Source of the DNA: Planctomycetota bacterium
GTDB taxonomy: Bacteria > Planctomycetota > Planctomycetia > Pirellulales > Pirellulaceae
Length of the DNA: 64,000 nucleotides
Reading direction: 5' to 3'
NCBI GenBank assembly: GCA_963204915.1
Contig: CAUJHS010000033.1
Location: 1 to 64,000, forward strand
Part shown: piece after piece, positions 17,660-26,269 of the stretch
Layout: the number at the start of each line of letters is the position of its first letter
How positions within the stretch are numbered: position 1 is the stretch's first letter
Position numbers and translations under genes: made by a program
Notes under the pieces: model-generated
What the model was told of the DNA's origin: nothing
The model's input: only the letters and a program-made list of their open reading frames with translations
The model's database searches: none

Positions 17660-19006
17660 TTAGATCAACTCGCGAATCGGTTGTACGCCTGGCGGAAGCA
17701 AGTATTGCGGTCGGCCGCGGAAGTCGAACAAGCGTTGCGAATTCACATCAACGCCCAAGTTGTGATAGAGCGTCGCGAACACTTCCTGGAATGTTACAGG
17801 CCGTTCGGCGGCCTCACCGCCCAGGCGGTCGGTCGCTCCGATGACTTGTCCCGTTTTCATACCGCCGCCCGCTAACAGCGCGCTGCAAACTTGCGGCCAG
17901 TGATCGCGTCCGGCGTCTTTATTGATTTTTGGGGTGCGGCCAAATTCACCCCAGGCGATGACGGTCACGTCTTGATCCAGACCGCGTTCGTGAAGATCTT
18001 CAACCAGGGCGGTTAACGCCTTTTCAAAGACAGGAAACTCCTCTTGTGCATTCTTAAAGTTTTGCCCGTGCCAGTCCCAAAAGCTGTAGTTGATCGTGAC
18101 CACACGCGCCCCCGCCTCGACTAAACGACGCGCCGCGAGGAAGTTCTGGGGAGCGCGCGGAGCGCCGTCTCCTTTAGGACGCTTCTCATCGTCGGTTCCG
18201 TAGCGCTGGCGCGTTCGGTCGTCTTCCTGGGAAATATCCAACGCGTTGAATAGTTCGGGCGAAGTGAGGATGCCCATCGCACGCTCGGTGAAGACGTCCA
18301 TACCATCCATCTTGCCGCTGGAGTCCCAGTCGCGCCGCATCCGGTCGAACGAGCGAAGCAGTTGGCGTCGGTCTCCGAGCCGATCGGCTGTGACGCCTTG
18401 AAGCACAAGGTCATCTCGTCCCGGCCCGGTGGGGCGGAATGACGAATGCCCGAGTCCTAGAAAACCCGGCCCGGGTTCGTTGTAAGGAACGTGTTGCGTG
18501 GTGTAACAAAGACTCACAAACGGCGGCGCGCCCGCTCGGACGGGACCTTGGTAGTAACTGACCGTCGAGCCGAAGTGCGGCCATCCGCCGGAGGGCGTTT
18601 GCTGGTCATGGTAACCGGTCATGCACTGATACGAGTAATGCGCATCACGAGCGCCAACCATCGAACGTATCGGCACAAGTTTGTCCATGATGCGCGCCAT
18701 GCGCGGCAGATGTTCGCAAATCTCGATACCCGGCACATTCGTGGGAATGGCCTGAAAAGGACCGCGAACTTCTTGCGGCGCATCCTGCTTGATGTCGTAC
18801 ATGTCCTGGTGCGGCGGCCCACCGCACAGGTAGATCATGATGACGGCTTTGTGCGAATGCTGCGTTCCCGCCTGGGCTTCCAGACGTAACAAATTAGGCA
18901 ACGTCAAGCCGCCCAGCGCCAATCCGCCGATGCGCAGCACATCGCGTCGCGACACTCCATTGCAAAACCGCTGGCGGCGGTCCGCGCGTCCAAGTACGGA
19001 TAACAT
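17660..19006 (-). CDS. Tat-exported DUF1501 protein
   Basis: A 448-residue DUF1501 protein with a clean Tat signal (VSRRDVLRIGGLALGG), then VIMIYLCGGPPHQDMYDIK and VIAWGEFGRTPKIN in the sulfatase-like fold. The start at 19006 is preceded by GGAG at a 10-base spacing; the frame extends another 17 codons upstream without recognisable sequence. It is the first gene of a two-gene operon with the DUF1501 paralogue at 16172-17632. The two proteins share overall organisation but differ clearly in loops, suggesting an old duplication with divergent substrates. Metal-ligand Asp/His residues of the fold appear kept (GGPPHQD). Confidence 0.88.
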   Translation of the reverse strand: MLSVLGRADRRQRFCNGVSRRDVLRIGGLALGGLTLPNLLRLEAQAGTQHSHKAVIMIYLCGGPPHQDMYDIKQDAPQEVRGPFQAIPTNVPGIEICEHLPRMARIMDKLVPIRSMVGARDAHYSYQCMTGYHDQQTPSGGWPHFGSTVSYYQGPVRAGAPPFVSLCYTTQHVPYNEPGPGFLGLGHSSFRPTGPGRDDLVLQGVTADRLGDRRQLLRSFDRMRRDWDSSGKMDGMDVFTERAMGILTSPELFNALDISQEDDRTRQRYGTDDEKRPKGDGAPRAPQNFLAARRLVEAGARVVTINYSFWDWHGQNFKNAQEEFPVFEKALTALVEDLHERGLDQDVTVIAWGEFGRTPKINKDAGRDHWPQVCSALLAGGGMKTGQVIGATDRLGGEAAERPVTFQEVFATLYHNLGVDVNSQRLFDFRGRPQYLLPPGVQPIRELI

Positions 19007-19268
19007 GGCGTGATATCTCCGAAGACCCCACAACAACGGTTGGTCAGTCCAACCCACTCATTCCCAACACAAGGGCATGCCGACATTGCTTCAACGCCGC
19101 GCACCCGTCGCGCAGGGTCGAAGTACAAAATCGGCGCACATCCATCTATATCCGCTTATGCGACCTAACGCAAGCTTGCAAGCCGGGGCATTTGCCGTCA
19201 GTTCCGCGACCGGGATTGCGTCGCGGAGATGGTATTACCGAGCCAGCGACGTGACGACACGAGCTTCA

Positions 19269-20828
19269 TCACGTGATTGCCCGGCGAATCAGGTTGTGGG
19301 TGATCTTCTGCACGCGCTCGTCTGGCCCGTGGGGACGCGACCAATGCGACCAGGGGAGCATGTGGCCTGGAGGACTGGAAAGATCTTGGCACCAGAAGAT
19401 TGTCGAAGCGTTGAACACAAAGTTCCCCTTGGGGCCGGGATAGATCGTGGCAGTCCAATGTTGCGGATTCGTGCCGCCTTGGAGGGCTGTTCCTTCCGCC
19501 ACGATTTCCAAACCGGGAATGTCGCTGGGCGGATCCCCATGATACTCCCACCCAATCAGGCCGGGAATGCTCTCGCCGCGCTTCATGCCCGTGCCTTCAA
19601 AGATCCAATGCTCCGGCTTCGCGCAAGTCCAGTCGCCGCCGCCATTCACCGGATCGACATTGCGCGAACCCATGAGGTAACCTTCGTCGGGCCCGCGATG
19701 GGGGAACGGTCCGTGGTCTTTCTCGCGGGCTTCGGCCAACTTGTAGTTGCCGCCGTACGGCCCGCCGCGGAAAATAATGCGGTTGGGCCGACCATCATAA
19801 CTTTCACGATAGGGCGTAACCCAGCAGACCGAGTTGCCGGAGAAAAACAGCAGGTTCACGCCTTCGTCGCGCATTTTCACGACGCTTTCATACTGGCGAA
19901 TGTCCCAGTATTCGTCATGCCCCACACTAAGGAACGACTTGCACCGTAAGCCGCGATCGGGCGTGAGCAGATCGCTGTTGGAACAGTACGTCACATCGTA
20001 GCCATGCTGCTCCAGCCAATACGCGAACGGAAACTCAAAGCACAACCACTCGCCCGAGCCGATCGACTGGGGATTGTCGTAAATCTGCGCGTACTTGGCG
20101 TAGGGTCGATCAAAGCTGGCGTCAGCCCACGGCCCTTGCACGCCCTTAGGATGGGTATAAATCGAGCAGCATTCCGGCCAGCGGTTATACGCCTGCCAGG
20201 TGTTGTCGGAACATTGGAAAAGAATGTCCGCAGGGCGGTCATCACGAACGATGAACACGACGTAACTTTGCCAATAGCCATGACCGCTCGCATCGGACGT
20301 GGTGGTGAGCCGTCCCAAGTACACGCCGCTCGGCCAATCTTCGGGGATGGTCAGCGTGGTGGTCGGCTCCCATTGGCATTCGATCAAGCGACGCTCACCC
20401 TGCGGTTCCGGCGTCGGCTGTGTCTTGCCAGGGAAAGGCCCGAGCTTGGTCATCAGCCGCGCGCCGCGCCCCTGGTAGTAGCCCGTGCGGAAAATCTCGA
20501 TCACAAACTCTTGCGCGGGATTCGTGGAGACAAAAAGATCAATCGACTCGCCCGCAGCGACGCTCTGCTTAGAGCAATAACCTTCAATCCAAGGAGAGCG
20601 AAAGCCGGCTGTTTTGTCCAACCGCACGCGAGTCAGTTGCCAGTCGAGCGAACCTTCTTTGGCGTTTTCTTGCTCGATGAGCGAAGGGCGACGTTGCGTC
20701 TCGGAGCCGCGTTTCGTCGCAGCGTCATCACCCCGAGCGGCTTGTGCGGCCGATAACGCGGCGAGCGACGCAGCCGCCCCCTGTAAGAATTCTCGACGAT
20801 TACTGTTGTCCCCAGGGGTCTTCGTCAT
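19269..20828 (-). CDS. Tat-exported N,N-dimethylformamidase beta-subunit-like protein
   Basis: A 519-residue protein beginning with a Tat signal (SNRREFLQGAAASLAALSAA). The rest resembles the large-subunit domain of N,N-dimethylformamidase: an immunoglobulin-like N-terminal region (VEIFRTGYYQGRG-type strands), then a catalytic-like domain with ADILFQCSDNTWQAYNRW, FLSVGHDEYWDIRQYE and LLFFSGNSVCW. In that enzyme a mononuclear iron bound by two Tyr and a Glu hydrolyses the amide; I cannot map those ligands by eye. Start 20828 has GGAAGGAAAC just upstream. Many planctomycete homologues are exported and their true substrates are unknown. No small alpha subunit is visible nearby. Confidence 0.78.
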   Translation of the reverse strand: MTKTPGDNSNRREFLQGAAASLAALSAAQAARGDDAATKRGSETQRRPSLIEQENAKEGSLDWQLTRVRLDKTAGFRSPWIEGYCSKQSVAAGESIDLFVSTNPAQEFVIEIFRTGYYQGRGARLMTKLGPFPGKTQPTPEPQGERRLIECQWEPTTTLTIPEDWPSGVYLGRLTTTSDASGHGYWQSYVVFIVRDDRPADILFQCSDNTWQAYNRWPECCSIYTHPKGVQGPWADASFDRPYAKYAQIYDNPQSIGSGEWLCFEFPFAYWLEQHGYDVTYCSNSDLLTPDRGLRCKSFLSVGHDEYWDIRQYESVVKMRDEGVNLLFFSGNSVCWVTPYRESYDGRPNRIIFRGGPYGGNYKLAEAREKDHGPFPHRGPDEGYLMGSRNVDPVNGGGDWTCAKPEHWIFEGTGMKRGESIPGLIGWEYHGDPPSDIPGLEIVAEGTALQGGTNPQHWTATIYPGPKGNFVFNASTIFWCQDLSSPPGHMLPWSHWSRPHGPDERVQKITHNLIRRAIT

Positions 20829-20950
20829 GAGGTGTTTCCTTCCAATTTTGGAATTCACAAAGAACCGGCCGATGGTTCGGTTGATTGCGCATCGCAGACA
20901 CAACGCGACGCCCAACACTTCGCGAACCGGTCATTTTGCAGCAAGCGAAA

Positions 20951-22690
20951 CTACGGTTTGACGGATGAAGTCAGGTAGGAAGCCAATTCGGTAGCCGCCA
21001 GCAGCGCCATGGCGCCGCCGCGGTCGTCACGTCCGAGGATGGCCGGGCGAAGGTAATAGTCTTCTAGCGACTTCTGCTTGCCGGTGCCGGTGCAAACATC
21101 CACCAGTTCGCCATTGGCGCCAACCCGGGCGAGTATAGCCGACCAGGCGTTGCGAATCATCGTGTCGTACTCATCCCGCTCCAGCCCGCCTTGTTGCACT
21201 CCACGAGCGGCGGCGAATGCGATCATACATGTGCAGCTCAACTCGCGATAACTGTCGGGATGATCGATCACTTGCCGCCAGCAACCGCTGCGATCTTGAT
21301 GCGGTTTGAGCGCCGCCATGTGCTCGCGAAACATGGCCAACAGTTCGGTCCGATCTTCCCGGTCGGAAGGCCAATGCGTTAAACAGAGAGCCAACCCGAG
21401 AGCCGGGAAACCGTTGCCGCGCCCCCACGCGGCTTCATCCAGGGGTGAGTGACGGTACAAGCCATCCTCGCGCAAATCGAGGTTTCGCATAAATCGCAGG
21501 TGCTGCATGCAAGCGGCGAAATACCGAGATTCGCCCGAGAGTTTCCCGACGTGCGCAAGAATGGGGGCACCCATAAACAGCGCATCGCTCATTTCGTCGT
21601 GGTGCGGCATCGAGGGGCGCATGGCGCCTTGTTCGTCAAACGCCAGGTCCGCCGCTTCCCGAGCATGGGCAAGGTAGCGCGTGCGAATCGTTTCGTCCGA
21701 GCGCTGCGCCAATTCCGAAAAGATGAGCCGCCCCGAAAGCGCGCTGCCATTGGTCAGCGGCGTCGTCTTGTCGCGGCTGACGTAGGGCGCCACGATGCGC
21801 GCCACGTCGGTCAAATGGGAAGGATCGTTGGTTAACTCGCCCAATCGCACGCGTCCCACCAGGGCCATCGCGGGAATGTAAACCGCTTGCGGCAATGTCT
21901 GGCCGTAATGTTCGCTCAACTGCTGCGCCACCTGGAGAGGTGTGCGTGCGAGCCGCTGTTGCAGTTCGCGCCGAGCCGGCGAAGGCCCTTCGAAATTCAT
22001 CGAGGCGAGCGCCGCAAGTAACGGAGCAATAAAAGATTCGCCTTCCGCCGCCGTCGTCACGCGCACCGCAGAAATTCGTCCTACGCTGCACGCCGGAAAG
22101 CGGACCAGCGCCGCGGCCAGTTCGTTCGGCCCACCTTCCGCGGCAGGCGTCAATACAGAGGTAAGCTGGCGCTGGGGTAAATCGTCCGACGGTGGCACAA
22201 ACCACGTGGTCGCTGCTCCCGATCGAACTTCGACAACCAAATCCGGCGCATGCATGCCAATCCAGCGCCACAGATAATGCAATTGCGGCGCATCCCCAAT
22301 GTAGGCCACGCCCTGCGGAGGAAACTCCGCACCTGCCGCTGATTGGTCGCCGGGCGGTACAAACGGCGCAGCGGAGACGAGAAAACGTTCGCGCCAGGGC
22401 TGCGCATCGCGGTTCGTGTAGAACCACGTCATGGCGCCGCCGATGGCGTCGGACGCAGGTTGGGATTGACCGACCAAGAGTATGCGTGTCTTGCGAGTGC
22501 TAACGTCAAAATCGTCGGCCGCCACCAGCGCCGAGACCGTCTCCCGCTTGGCCGTGACGCCAATGGGATATTCAACGATCGAATGCGAACCTAGCTTCGC
22601 CGCCAGTTCCGCCGTTCCTTGGGCCAACACGACGCATGGCGAAACGCAAGCAGCAACAAAGCACACAACACGCAACGTTGATTTCAACAT
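20951..22690 (-). CDS. exported GH88/GH105-like hydrolase with an extra N-terminal domain
   Basis: A 579-residue protein with a signal peptide (VVCFVAACVSPCVVLA). The C-terminal half (about residues 240-579) has the alpha/alpha barrel pattern of unsaturated glucuronyl/rhamnogalacturonyl hydrolases: HHDEMSDALFMGAPILA, GNGFPALGLALCLTHWP, DRSGCWRQVIDHPDSYRELSCT and GRDDRGGAMALLAATEL. These enzymes remove the unsaturated uronic acid left by polysaccharide lyases. The N-terminal 230 residues are an alpha/beta domain starting KTRILLVGQSQPASDAIGG, which may resemble a carboxypeptidase-like fold, but I cannot name it. It follows a gap of 470 bases divergent from the pilus locus. TAGGA lies ahead of the ATG. 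Confidence 0.75.
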   Translation of the reverse strand: MLKSTLRVVCFVAACVSPCVVLAQGTAELAAKLGSHSIVEYPIGVTAKRETVSALVAADDFDVSTRKTRILLVGQSQPASDAIGGAMTWFYTNRDAQPWRERFLVSAAPFVPPGDQSAAGAEFPPQGVAYIGDAPQLHYLWRWIGMHAPDLVVEVRSGAATTWFVPPSDDLPQRQLTSVLTPAAEGGPNELAAALVRFPACSVGRISAVRVTTAAEGESFIAPLLAALASMNFEGPSPARRELQQRLARTPLQVAQQLSEHYGQTLPQAVYIPAMALVGRVRLGELTNDPSHLTDVARIVAPYVSRDKTTPLTNGSALSGRLIFSELAQRSDETIRTRYLAHAREAADLAFDEQGAMRPSMPHHDEMSDALFMGAPILAHVGKLSGESRYFAACMQHLRFMRNLDLREDGLYRHSPLDEAAWGRGNGFPALGLALCLTHWPSDREDRTELLAMFREHMAALKPHQDRSGCWRQVIDHPDSYRELSCTCMIAFAAARGVQQGGLERDEYDTMIRNAWSAILARVGANGELVDVCTGTGKQKSLEDYYLRPAILGRDDRGGAMALLAATELASYLTSSVKP

Positions 22691-23159
22691 GCACGATAAT
22701 TCCTACTCGTCGGACGCGCTCTGCGGAAAAAAATCAGCGAAACACGGGGCGTTACGGACTGGTTCACACGAGGCCGCGTACATCGATAACTTGCCAAGAG
22801 AATCTTGCCAAGAAATAGCGGCTTGAACTCATTGACAAACGATTCACGGCCATGTTCCGCCTGAGCGGGATGAGCGTCATCGGCCGCATCTCCCGCCCCG
22901 AATGCCGCGATCGCCAGCACGAACCATCCCACTTGGCGGCGCGACCGAAGGGAGCGATTCACGGTGGTTTCATCCAAGATGGCAACGGTGGGGCAAGGCA
23001 GGCGTTCTGCGACAGTCGGCCCTAGTATGGGTGCTGGCCCGAGGGCGGTCAACATTTTGATTTTTGGACGCCTGTCAGATACCTTGATAATTGCGGCTGC
23101 GTTTCCTACGAACGCAAAACTCGATCACCTGTTCCTCTACTCCACGCGAGTCCGGCGCA
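22691..23159. other. divergent intergenic region before the pilus locus
   Basis: This gap holds the promoters of the leftward GH88-like gene and the rightward pilus locus. A minus-strand open frame spans it and includes a signal-like stretch GWFVLAIAAFGAGDAADD, but it starts only from rare codons, has no ribosome binding site and ends in sequence that does not look coding, so I do not call it a gene. No repeat or obvious promoter pair was seen. Confidence 0.35.
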
Positions 23160-24269
23160 ATGCTGCGAACGGCGATTTATGAAGCGAGCCTTCGCTATTT
23201 TCTTGCGCCGATCGTTCCGTTCTTGGAGGACGCAACCATCACGGAAGTGATGGTCAACGGCGCCGACAGCGTGTATATCGAACGCGCCGGACGAATCGAA
23301 CCCACGAGGGTCGCGTTCGCCAGTGAAGACGCCTTGCGCTCGGCGGTGAATAACCTGGCGCAATCCGTGGGGCGAGAGATTGACGAAACCCATCCGGTGC
23401 TCGACGCCCGGCTTCCCGACGGGTCACGCGTCCATGCGATTATTCCGCCGAGTTCGCGCCAGGGAACCTGTTTGACCATTCGCAAATTCTCGCGTGTCCC
23501 CCTCACGCTGGACGACCTCGTCGACTTTGGCTCGCTGACCGAGACCGCGCAAGAGTTCCTGGAGATTTGCGTGCGGTTACGCAAGAATATTCTCATCTCC
23601 GGAGGCACAGGCAGCGGTAAGACTTCACTCCTGGGAGCGATGTCCGAAGCGGTGCCCGAGGAAGAACGAATCATCGTCATCGAGGACACGAACGAATTAC
23701 GCTTACACCAGAAGCACTGCTTATACCTTGAGGTCCAGCCGGCCACGCGACAGCAGCACACGGGATTGGATATTCGCCAATTGTTCCGCGCGTCGCTGCG
23801 GATGCGGCCCGATCGGATCATCGTGGGCGAAGTTCGCGGCGGCGAAGCGCTCGACTTGATCCAGTCCATGATTAGCGGCCACACGGGCAGTTTATCCACG
23901 GTGCACGCCAGTTCGGCCTATGATGCGCTCGTGCGGTTGGAAACGTTATCGCTCATGTCCGATGTTGAGTTGCCGGTTTACGTGGCCCGGGCGCAAGTCG
24001 CATCGGCCATTCATTTGATTGTGCAACTCACCCGTTCACCGGAGGACGGGCTACGTCGCGTCAGCCGCATTACCGAAGCGCGCGGGCTGGACGGCGAAAA
24101 CCGCTATCAATTGTGCGATTTATTTGCTTTGCAGGTTGCGCAGGAGGTTGGCCGGTATGGGGTGCGGCTGGAGCCGACGGGTCAGCCGCCTTCCTTCCGA
24201 CGCGAACTATACGAACTTGGCATGCAAGCGCGCGTTCGGCGAACCTCAAGCCTGTGGGAGGCGCCATGA
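23160..24269 (+). CDS. cpaF: CpaF/TadA-family type IV secretion ATPase
   Basis: A 369-residue cytoplasmic ATPase that powers Tad/Flp pilus assembly. The N-terminal region carries the typical EDATITEVMVNGADSVYIE, followed by IRKFSRVPLTLDDL, Walker A SGGTGSGKT (about residues 145-153), an Asp box around IVIEDTNELRLH, Walker B MRPDRIIVGEVRGGEALD (about 220) and the His box GHTGSLSTVHASS. It is shorter than Caulobacter CpaF because it lacks the long N-terminal region. Start 23160 is chosen since the family begins near this Met, although no strong SD is present. It is the first gene of a run of eight with overlapping or near-overlapping junctions; its stop codon overlaps the next start (ATGA). No TadB/TadC partners lie here. 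Confidence 0.9.
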   Translation: MLRTAIYEASLRYFLAPIVPFLEDATITEVMVNGADSVYIERAGRIEPTRVAFASEDALRSAVNNLAQSVGREIDETHPVLDARLPDGSRVHAIIPPSSRQGTCLTIRKFSRVPLTLDDLVDFGSLTETAQEFLEICVRLRKNILISGGTGSGKTSLLGAMSEAVPEEERIIVIEDTNELRLHQKHCLYLEVQPATRQQHTGLDIRQLFRASLRMRPDRIIVGEVRGGEALDLIQSMISGHTGSLSTVHASSAYDALVRLETLSLMSDVELPVYVARAQVASAIHLIVQLTRSPEDGLRRVSRITEARGLDGENRYQLCDLFALQVAQEVGRYGVRLEPTGQPPSFRRELYELGMQARVRRTSSLWEAP

Positions 24270-24478
24270 CGCAGCCGCGAATAATTCATCGCCGGCGCAA
24301 CGAATGGTCACCCAGGCGAAATCGAATTCGTCCACGGCAAGGGTTGGCCGCAATGGACTATATTCTAGTCATGGCGGTCATCCTGCCCTTGGCGGCCGTA
24401 TTGATGGTGATAATCCCACGCATGGTGCGTTTAGTTTATGAATTCACGGTGATCCACCTGGGATCACCGCTGATGTGA
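24266..24478 (+). CDS. Flp-type prepilin (short)
   Basis: A 70-residue protein. A basic N-terminus (26 residues) ends in QG, followed by LAAMDYILVMAVILPLAAV. This matches the Flp prepilin pattern G|AxxIEYxLI, with cleavage between Gly26 and Leu27, Asp31 in place of the usual Glu at +5 and Tyr32 at +6. The hydrophobic segment then supplies the pilin helix. Its start overlaps the cpaF stop by four bases (ATGA), which fits tight translational coupling. It could be a major or minor pilin, or a pseudopilin. Processing by the peptidase at 24717-25349 is expected. Confidence 0.72.
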   Translation: MTQPRIIHRRRNEWSPRRNRIRPRQGLAAMDYILVMAVILPLAAVLMVIIPRMVRLVYEFTVIHLGSPLM

Positions 24479-24495
24479 CGCTCAAGGTGCTCCCT

Positions 24496-24705
24496 ATGCT
24501 GAAGAAATCCCCCTGGTGGAATCTCTTGATGCGCGTGCATCGAGATGAAAAAGGCGCGGTCAGCCTGGAAACGCTGCTCATCATTGGCGCCATCGCCCTG
24601 CCCATCCTGATTTTTCTGATCAAAGTTGGCTGGCCGCGCGTCAAAGGGTACTTCAACCAAGGACTGCAAGATCTCGAAGACAGCCGCTCCAACGCCACCA
24701 ATTGA
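24496..24705 (+). CDS. Flp-type prepilin-like protein
   Basis: A 69-residue protein with a typical prepilin site: DEKG|AVSLETLLIIGAIALPILIFLI, where Gly20 precedes the cut and Glu25 is at +5. The mature part is a hydrophobic helix followed by a short amphipathic tail (RVKGYFNQGLQDLEDSRSN). ATG 24496 has AAGGTG six bases upstream; GTG at 24475 is the alternative and would overlap the preceding stop. With its neighbour it gives two Flp-like pilins in tandem, which could build one mixed fibre or serve different roles. Substrate of the locus prepilin peptidase by inference. Confidence 0.75.
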   Translation: MLKKSPWWNLLMRVHRDEKGAVSLETLLIIGAIALPILIFLIKVGWPRVKGYFNQGLQDLEDSRSNATN

Positions 24706-24716
24706 CCCAGGACGAG

Positions 24717-25349
24717 ATGGCGTCGCGTCGCTCCGCACGACGCGCGAAAACTCGCAAGAACATTGACCGCACCGGCATGATCGCAACCGTTTGTATGTTC
24801 GTGTTTTTGCTGATCGCGGTCGCCACCGATCTGGTCAAAGGAAAAATTTATAACAAGACCACCTACACGGGGACCATCATTGCACTCGCGTTAAGCGCCG
24901 CAGCCGATTGGTTCGAGAACCCCGTGTTCGCTGCTCATGGCTTGGCGCAAAGCCTGCTCGGCCTTCTGGCGTGCGGGCTCATCATGCTGGTGTGTTACGT
25001 GTTCTTTGGCGAATTTGGAGGCGATGTCAAGTTAATCGCCATGCTCGGCGCGTTTCTCGGCCCCGAACGCGGGCTGGAAGCATTACTTTGGACCTTTGTG
25101 CTGGGCGCCGCCCTTGGCGTGATCTTGCTCATCTGGCGCGTTGGTTTGGGACAACTAATCAGCCGCGTCCTACAACAAGTTCGCTGGAGCCTTCAGCGAA
25201 CGGGTTGGACAGGGTTTTCAGCGGACGAACAAAAACAGTTGCAGCGAGAAATCTACATGGCGCCCAGCGCTTTGGTTGCCGTTTTGATTGTCCGGTTTTC
25301 GCTGGTCGACCGCTTGGTGGAGGCTTCTTCGTGGATCGCGCCGCAGTAA
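24717..25349 (+). CDS. A24-family prepilin peptidase (TadV/CpaA type)
   Basis: A 210-residue polytopic membrane protein with about five or six hydrophobic helices. Aspartyl protease landmarks are an early Asp in LIAVATDLVKGKIYNK and the characteristic GDVKL within EFGGDVKLIAMLGAFLGPE, the pair of Asp residues that cleave prepilin leaders. It lacks the N-terminal methyltransferase domain of full-length PilD, as is usual for TadV/CpaA. ATG 24717 follows CCAGGACGAG; an in-frame TTG at 24702 is the alternative start. It sits between its predicted substrates: two prepilins upstream and TadE/TadG-like proteins downstream. Confidence 0.88.
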   Translation: MASRRSARRAKTRKNIDRTGMIATVCMFVFLLIAVATDLVKGKIYNKTTYTGTIIALALSAAADWFENPVFAAHGLAQSLLGLLACGLIMLVCYVFFGEFGGDVKLIAMLGAFLGPERGLEALLWTFVLGAALGVILLIWRVGLGQLISRVLQQVRWSLQRTGWTGFSADEQKQLQREIYMAPSALVAVLIVRFSLVDRLVEASSWIAPQ

Positions 25350-26269
25350 TTGCATGTATGCCATGGGCGGCAGCGCTCGTGCTGTCGGCCGTGGCGGCGC
25401 GCCTCGTCGCGGCAATGGGCGGCGCGCAACCCCAACTTCGCCGTCTCGCGCGGTTTCCTCGCGATGAAAACGGAGGCGTACAAAGCCTGAGTTTTGTACT
25501 AACGCTTCCTGTATTCGTAATGCTGCTCATGCTGATGGTCCAGATCAGCCAGGTCATGATCGCCGCTATCGTGGTGCATTACGCAGCGTTTGCCGCGGCC
25601 CGCTCGGCGATTGTCTGGATTCCCGCGAATGTGGGTGATCCTGAAACCGAGAACCGCATTAGCGAGTTGGCGCCGTTAGGCATGGGCGACGACTCCAACG
25701 AAGTGCGGTACCGCATCCGGCCGCAAGGTCCTAAATACGTTCAGATCCGGCGGGCGGCGGTGCTCGCGTGCATGCCGTTGGCGCCATCGCGCGAGGTTGG
25801 TTACGCCCTATCTCCCACGGACGGCGAAACGGCCCTTGCACTTGCAACGGCCTACGCGGGATTGAGCGCCGAGTCGCAAAACAACCCGCGCATCGCCACG
25901 CGGTTGGCCAACAAGCTCGCGTACAGCGCCGCGAATACGGAGATCGTCATCGAAATCCTGCACCGCGTGGGTCCGCCAGGAGAGTGGAGCGATCCTCCGC
26001 TTGGAATCGCTTATGATGTTCCCCCGGATCGCAATCAGTTTTATCCTAACGAAGTCGGGTGGCGCGACCCAATCACGGTCACGGTAACCCACCACCTGGC
26101 GCTCTTACCGGGGCCAGGGCGCGTGCTGGCCCGCGCCGCAAGTCGTAACGATGAAATCAGCGCGGGCATCGACCGTCGGGGGCAAGTCTACGTATGGCCG
26201 ATCACCGCCTCGGCCACGTTAGGTAATGAAGGCGACAAACCGCTCCGATCCTATCGCCAGATTCCGTAA
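25331..26269 (+). CDS. TadE-like pseudopilin
   Basis: A 312-residue protein starting at GTG 25331, supported by a strong GGTGGAGG sequence ending seven bases upstream and overlapping the preceding gene's 3' end by 19 bases. After an N-terminal hydrophobic stretch comes FPRDENG|GVQSLSFVLTLPVFVMLLMLM, the TadE-type prepilin site, although Ser takes the place of the usual Glu at +5. The remainder is hydrophilic, with a long extracytoplasmic domain of beta-rich sequence (for example YDVPPDRNQFYPNEVGWR). TadE and TadF are minor pilins needed for Tad fibres. The stop overlaps the next start (TAATG), consistent with operon structure. Confidence 0.72.
   Translation: MDRAAVIACMPWAAALVLSAVAARLVAAMGGAQPQLRRLARFPRDENGGVQSLSFVLTLPVFVMLLMLMVQISQVMIAAIVVHYAAFAAARSAIVWIPANVGDPETENRISELAPLGMGDDSNEVRYRIRPQGPKYVQIRRAAVLACMPLAPSREVGYALSPTDGETALALATAYAGLSAESQNNPRIATRLANKLAYSAANTEIVIEILHRVGPPGEWSDPPLGIAYDVPPDRNQFYPNEVGWRDPITVTVTHHLALLPGPGRVLARAASRNDEISAGIDRRGQVYVWPITASATLGNEGDKPLRSYRQIP

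Noticed and set aside
22684..23055. Minus-strand frame with a signal-like stretch upstream of the pilus locus
   Set aside because: Starts only from rare codons, has no ribosome binding site, and the sequence after the hydrophobic stretch does not look coding.
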